Of a stretch of 64,000 nucleotides of DNA, positions 59,421-64,000 are shown piece by piece. This DNA is from Lutjanus erythropterus (Eukaryota; Chordata; Actinopteri; Lutjaniformes; Lutjanidae), in assembly GCA_020091685.1 (NCBI GenBank), contig CM034601.1, positions 11,766,472 to 11,830,471 on the forward strand, in the 5' to 3' direction. Within the stretch, counting starts at the first letter, position 1. Each line of letters starts with the position of its first letter. The notes beneath the pieces were generated by a model. The model was not told where the DNA came from and searched no databases. It saw only the letters and a program-made list of their open reading frames with translations. The position numbers were made by a program, and so were the translations under genes.

Positions 59421-60779
59421 ATCTTGTTACCGTAACACCCTCCATAGAGGGACCATCATGTTGAAAATCCATCATCCACCCACGTAGTTCTGACTTGTCA
59501 GGGCCAGGTTAGTTTGTGCAGACTGTGCTTGACTGACATTTCTCAGACTCTGACTGAATTGACTGATTGATTCTCTTTTGGAAAATCATGAATCGATGCT
59601 TAGTCGTCAATGTGTATGAAGGCATTTTGGCTTCTATAAAGCTAAAAGAAAAGGGACCTGGACAAGAGCCACAATGTATGAAAGTTGTGTCTAACTAAAC
59701 TATTTGTGGATCATTATGCTGTGTTTTAAAAATAGCAGGTGGTCACAATAAATCTTCTATACAGATAAAAAAAAATGGTGCTTCAAATGGATTTCAACTT
59801 TGGTGAACTTTGGCGAAGTGTGGTGATGGTGTTTGCCTTACTAGTATTATTGTTATCATTATTATACAGTATTTACTATTACTGTTTACCTTTTTATTTT
59901 GTTTGCTTGTTTAGTCTTAGTTTCCCAGTTATGGAAAGCCTAGTTATGGGTCCAGTCGTTATGGCAACCAGGAGAGTTAACGTACATAGCAATATATTTG
60001 TAGGTGTGGAAAATCGTCTGTCAGGTTGTCTAGTTAGTGTCCAGTGTGATGAATTATGTAGTCAGAGAGTCAAAACTGGCACTTGAATTTTCATTGAGCA
60101 TCTTCAGTGACCTCAGACAGATCAGTCTGTGAGAAATCTGGCTTTGTCCCTGAGCGGTGTCAAGCTTTACCATCTTAAAAGAATCCAACAGTACATTTAG
60201 ACATAATGATGTGCTCCACCCCCCCCCCCAGAAAAAGTTGATGTTCCGTAAAGATTTATGAAAATTTGCAACTATCCATTAGCTACTTTCTCCTTTTATC
60301 ATCCTAAATGTCAAGACTATTCTCTGTCTGTCTGCCAGCTACCTCCTACTCTTCTTTAGGGAAAAAATAAAAATCTGAAGGCGCAGTGATGGACAGGCTG
60401 ACAGATGCTGCCTGAGCTCCTGATGGGAAGAGTTTCAGGAGTTGGTATGTGTATGTTTGTGGGGAGAGAGGGCGAGTAAACAACAGACAGAAACAGTATG
60501 TCAGACCCTCCTTTGCTGTTTTTGAACACCCGGTGATCCAAGATGGAAATAAGCTTCTGATTCACTGTGTCATCCTTGAAGATTTAATTTGCACTTAATA
60601 TATATTTAAAGCTATCAAATACATCAAAATGAATAAAAGAGGGAAGGAGAGCAGAAGGAGCGAGGTCCCGTATTTTCATTTTTCTTGTATTGAAAATTGC
60701 TTTAAAGCTGAGTTTTGAGACCTTCGAGACAAAGTTTGCAGACATGTGAGTGAAAGAGAAGTGGGAAAAGGGAAAAAGT

Positions 60780-61955
60780 TCCTGGTAGAACCCTTTCAGA
60801 AACTTGTACCAAGAACCCCACCTAAAAATCATCTGTGAAAGGTTGCACCCAGAAACCCCTACAGTCTTGCAAATAAAGGTTCCAACTAGAACCATAAGGG
60901 TTTCTTCAGCTTGTCCCATAGGAGAACACTTTTTGGTTTGACTTGAAACTCCTAGCACCCAACATAGAGGAATAAACATAGAGCTATCTCTGAAAGGTTT
61001 CACCCAGAATGAGGTGTGAGGTTCTACAGAGAACCTTTCTATGGAGTCCTAGTTCTACTCTCAATACTGTTTGGGGGTTCTATCTATCTAGAAGCTTTCT
61101 GTTTTCTAATGGTGCTAACAAGAACCCACTCTGGGGGTTCAACCAGGAACCTTTTTATATTTATAAGGGTTTTATCTAGAACCCACTCATGTGGTTCTAC
61201 TGTGAACCCTGTTATAGTCAATGGATTTTATCTAGAATCAACCATGGGAGTTCTACCAAGAACCTTTTTATGTTATGGTACGAAAAACGATGAAAGAGTT
61301 GTTCAAGGATTTCAAGCATCCTTGACAATATTTTTCAAAAAGTGTTCTTCATTTTGAAAATGGTTCTTAATGGAACCTGTAGTCTTACAAAAAAACCTTG
61401 AGGAACCCTTCCTTCAAATAATGGTTCTTCAGAAGCAAATGGTTCTGGGTAGAACCTCAGCCCTTCAGGAAGAACCCTTTTGGAAGCCTTGAGGTTGTAG
61501 AAGAGGTTCTACAGAGAACTCTGTGGTATAATGGTTCCCTCAGAACCTTTTCTGTTCATCTTCTAAAGGTGCTAGAGAGGTAAAGAGCCCTTTTATATTG
61601 CATAGTTTTTAATAAGAACCCACCCAAGAGGTTCTAGTGAGAACCTTTTTATATTTAAAGGATTTTATCTTGAACCCATCCAGGGTTCTGCAGAGAACCA
61701 TTTTATATTATGGTACAAATAACCCCCGACAAACCCTTGACGAAAGAGTTCTTCAGGATTTCAGGAATTTAAGCAATTACTCTTTCTTCTGGAAAATGTT
61801 GTTTGGATGAAAGGGGTTCTTAATGGAACCCTTAACCTTACAAAAGAACCCTTGATGAACCCTTAGTTTAAAAAAAAGGTTTCTCCAGAAGCAAGTGGTT
61901 CTGGGAAAACCTCAGCGCTTCATGAAGGATCCCTGTGGAATTCTTACTTCAAAGA
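60780..61955. repeat. GGTTCT/AGAACC hairpin repeat array with a higher-order duplication
   Basis: Imperfect units of about 55 bp, each with a GAACCCAC(T/C)C...GGTTCTACnnnGAACC hairpin, TTTTATAT spacer and GGGTTTTATCTAGAACCC link (e.g. 61166-61280, 61600-61720). Two larger blocks, about 61016-61500 and 61501-61950, share the same order: hairpins, then GATGAAAGAG/GACGAAAGAG, GGTTCTTAATGGAACC, then GAAGCAA(A/G)TGGTTCTGGG. Open frames inside are repeat-derived. Confidence 0.65.
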
Positions 61956-62739
61956 GCGTAGGACAATCAAATTTCACAGTATTTTTGCAAAATACTTCGA
62001 CTTCCACCTTGTGATAATATTGTAGGGACAACTGGATGACTGTTGGTGCTTTCACGAAGTATAAAGGCAAATAATAGAACAGCTAGAACAGTGAGGTAAG
62101 TTAAGAAAATTACATAACTTTAATGTAATGCATCCTTTAAAACCAGTAAAGACGACACTTATGGGATCTCCTTATACAACGAGATCCAAATTCTAAGACA
62201 AAACCCAGTCTAATATCACAATATTGATGTAATGTTGTTGTATTGCCCGGCCCTAATGAGAGGACAGGGAAGGTGAAGCCAGCAGGGACAGAAGGTGGAG
62301 GAGAGGAGGTGGTGGAGGAGGATAAACAGGGAGGTGGTCGTCGGGGTCGCTGGGAGTGAGGAGTGTTCATCCTCCATCTCTCTGTCCTTTTCATCCCTCT
62401 TTCACTCCCTTCCAGGAGCTAATGAACTCCTGATGGCAGCGGAGACGGGAGCGATGGATCAATCCTCCATCTCTCTCTCTCTCTCTCTCTCCCTCCTCCC
62501 ACCTGTCCTCCCCTTTTGCACTCTCTCCCCCTGGCTTTTTGGCAGGCCCCCAGCCCTCGCTGGCTCCCACTCACCTCCTTCATTGTTTGTCAGCAGATTT
62601 CGGGAGATGGAGCGGGAGACTTAGTTAGAAAATTATTTGGACCTCAGCCTCTTCTCCTTTTTTTTTTTTCTTTCTATTCATTTCTTCTTTCTCTCTTTTC
62701 TGTTTTCTGCTCTCTCACTCCTGCTCCCATGATGCAGCG

Positions 62740-62865
62740 GCAGCAGCAGGAACAGTGGCAGCATCAATAAATATTGTGTTAATGTTCTGGTGGCTGGAGC
62801 CAGCAAGGTGATAAAGGAAATCTATTTGATTTCTGTGGCTCGTTTGTTTGGCCCGACGCCTCTTC
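62740..62865. promoter_or_regulatory. Possible conserved non-coding element in the putative jade2 intron
   Basis: CATCAATAAATATTGTGTTA, GGCTGGAGCCAGCAAGGTGA and TCTATTTGATTTCTGTGGCT form a complex, non-repeat block between polypyrimidine and TG repeats. Candidate by composition only. Confidence 0.2.
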
Positions 62866-64000
62866 AGTTGGTGTGTGCATATGTGTGTGTGTGTGTGGAT
62901 ATTGTGTACCCATATACAGTATGTGTGTATGGCTGAGGACACAGAGTTTCTTCCTTAATTCCTTTCATTTCCTCTTCCTGACATCAGTTCACTCCTTCAC
63001 TCGTCCTTGCCTACTTTGTTCCGTCCTCCTTAATTTTTTCCCGAAGTTGCTGACACTGTTGTATTCAGACGAATTCCCTAAATGCACAATCCTTATTCTT
63101 TACGCTCAAAATATTGAGAGCGAGACACTGTAAAATAATTCTCCTATTATGTTTCGCCCCGTCGTGAGACAAGGAAGCCACTTAAGGCGATGGTATGCAT
63201 AAAATGAACTTGTTTCAGTGACGTGTCGCCTGAACACGACTGTAGTTCTTAATAGCTGGACAAAAAGCCTCTTGTCATAGAGAGGAGTGAGATGCAATAA
63301 TTGTCTAAATGGGGATAACTGTGCACATTTCTGGACAATTTTCCTCAAAGGCAGTCATAGAGAGAAGTTTCTGCAAACCTGTCCGATCACTATGGTGAAA
63401 CATACTGACACCTCTGTTGCTTTTCAAAGAACAGGAACATTTCAATGTCCTGCATTAAGGTTGGATGATAGTAGGTGTGAGGAAAATAATCAATTCTTAA
63501 CTGCATCATGATTCTTTCTTGAAAGATTGTTAACTGATGCAGAAAAGGTAATAATCGGAAATTTAAAACTTAGTTCTCAACATTGTTATTGTCTTTATCT
63601 GGACCGATATATTGATTCAGTGTTTAACAATCCAATATGATTGATGCAAAGTGGAAATGCTGATCTATATCATCATCTTTAAGATATGCCTTTATTTTGA
63701 AATTCCCATGGCATCCGTGTCAGAAGAGTTCAGTCAAAATATTAAATGTTAAAGTGTTTAAATCATTTGAAAACATAGTTTCACATATTTCCTCTGTATC
63801 ATATACCTTGATTTTCAAATTTTTGAATGATTAAATGATAAAGAATTGAATAGTGCATGCAATTATTGGCTTGACTCAAAAATATATTTTCCTTTTTAGT
63901 ATTTTTAAATGTGTGTGACATTCAGTTCGCCTCTTTTCTTGATGAGGACAGTAAAACTTTTGCTACAGCTCCGACACTGTGAGACGGGCTGGATGCTCAG

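Larger units (their letters stand above)
52663..63999 (+). other. Putative first intron of the 52 kb transcription unit
   Basis: Runs from the donor at 52663 to the window end. No acceptor-plus-coding exon recognised. Contents are listed separately. Stretches 58110-60780 and 62870-63999 hold only short frames, TG and TA repeats (59130-59158) and a C run near 60221. Confidence 0.35.

Noticed and set aside
61016-61357. 113-codon + strand frame with repeated Asn-Pro/Phe-Tyr-Leu segments
   Set aside because: Translation of the GGTTCT/AGAACC array; periodicity follows the DNA unit.
60780-61955. Heat-shock or glucocorticoid response element array
   Set aside because: GGTTCT and AGAACC differ from the TGTTCT/AGAACA and nGAAnnTTCn patterns in bases or spacing; a repeat explanation is simpler.
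1-64000. CRISPR arrays, bacterial operons, tRNA or rRNA genes
   Set aside because: No spaced direct repeats of CRISPR type, no operon structure, and no intact tRNA or rRNA secondary structure recognised; tRNA-like boxes belong to SINE remnants.
1-64000. Endogenous retrovirus or other capsid/envelope-bearing element
   Set aside because: No LTR pair and no gag, pol or env landmarks recognised; the retroelement remains seen are LINE and SINE type.

Overview
This window looks like nuclear DNA of a ray-finned fish, most likely a percomorph teleost. The evidence is split genes with GT/AG introns, an AT-rich background full of CA/TG microsatellites, and dense interspersed repeats of types I know from teleost genomes. 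No bacterial, organellar or viral-like gene block was recognised.

Two protein-coding genes can be read in full. The first is a RAD6-type ubiquitin-conjugating enzyme on the + strand: six coding exons from 13349 to 27578 joining to exactly 152 codons, best called ube2b. The second is cdkn2aipnl on the - strand: three coding exons between 33749 and 31734, 108 codons. The two genes converge tail to tail. A third transcription unit may start on the + strand at about 51.75-52.66 kb, where there is a GC-rich, promoter-like block ending in a splice donor. In human 5q31.1 the order is UBE2B(+), CDKN2AIPNL(-), JADE2(+), so this start may belong to jade2. That is an inference from synteny, because no JADE coding exon was recognised here.

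Layout: 0-13.1 kb is intergenic, with repeats, two LINE remnants and two composition-rich non-repetitive blocks that may be conserved non-coding elements. 13.1-29.3 kb is ube2b, whose 8 kb first intron carries nested miniature transposons and whose fifth intron carries an antisense L1 fragment. 29.3-31.3 kb is intergenic with a LINE reverse-transcriptase remnant. 31.3-33.9 kb is cdkn2aipnl. 33.9-51.7 kb is repeat-rich intergenic DNA, including a SINE with intact 13-bp target duplications and a cluster of TTAA-flanked foldback-like elements. 51.7-64 kb holds the candidate promoter and its putative first intron. That stretch has a tandem pair of CTCF-like motifs, a Tc1-like relic, a microsatellite cluster and a GGTTC/GAACC repeat array with a higher-order duplication.

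The two genes have separate jobs: histone H2B and PCNA ubiquitylation for ube2b, and an XRN2-binding-domain protein for cdkn2aipnl. Their adjacency reflects old vertebrate synteny, not a pathway. I found no clearly new biological system. The most unusual structures are the repeat arrays, the nested elements and the paired CTCF-like motifs listed in the findings.
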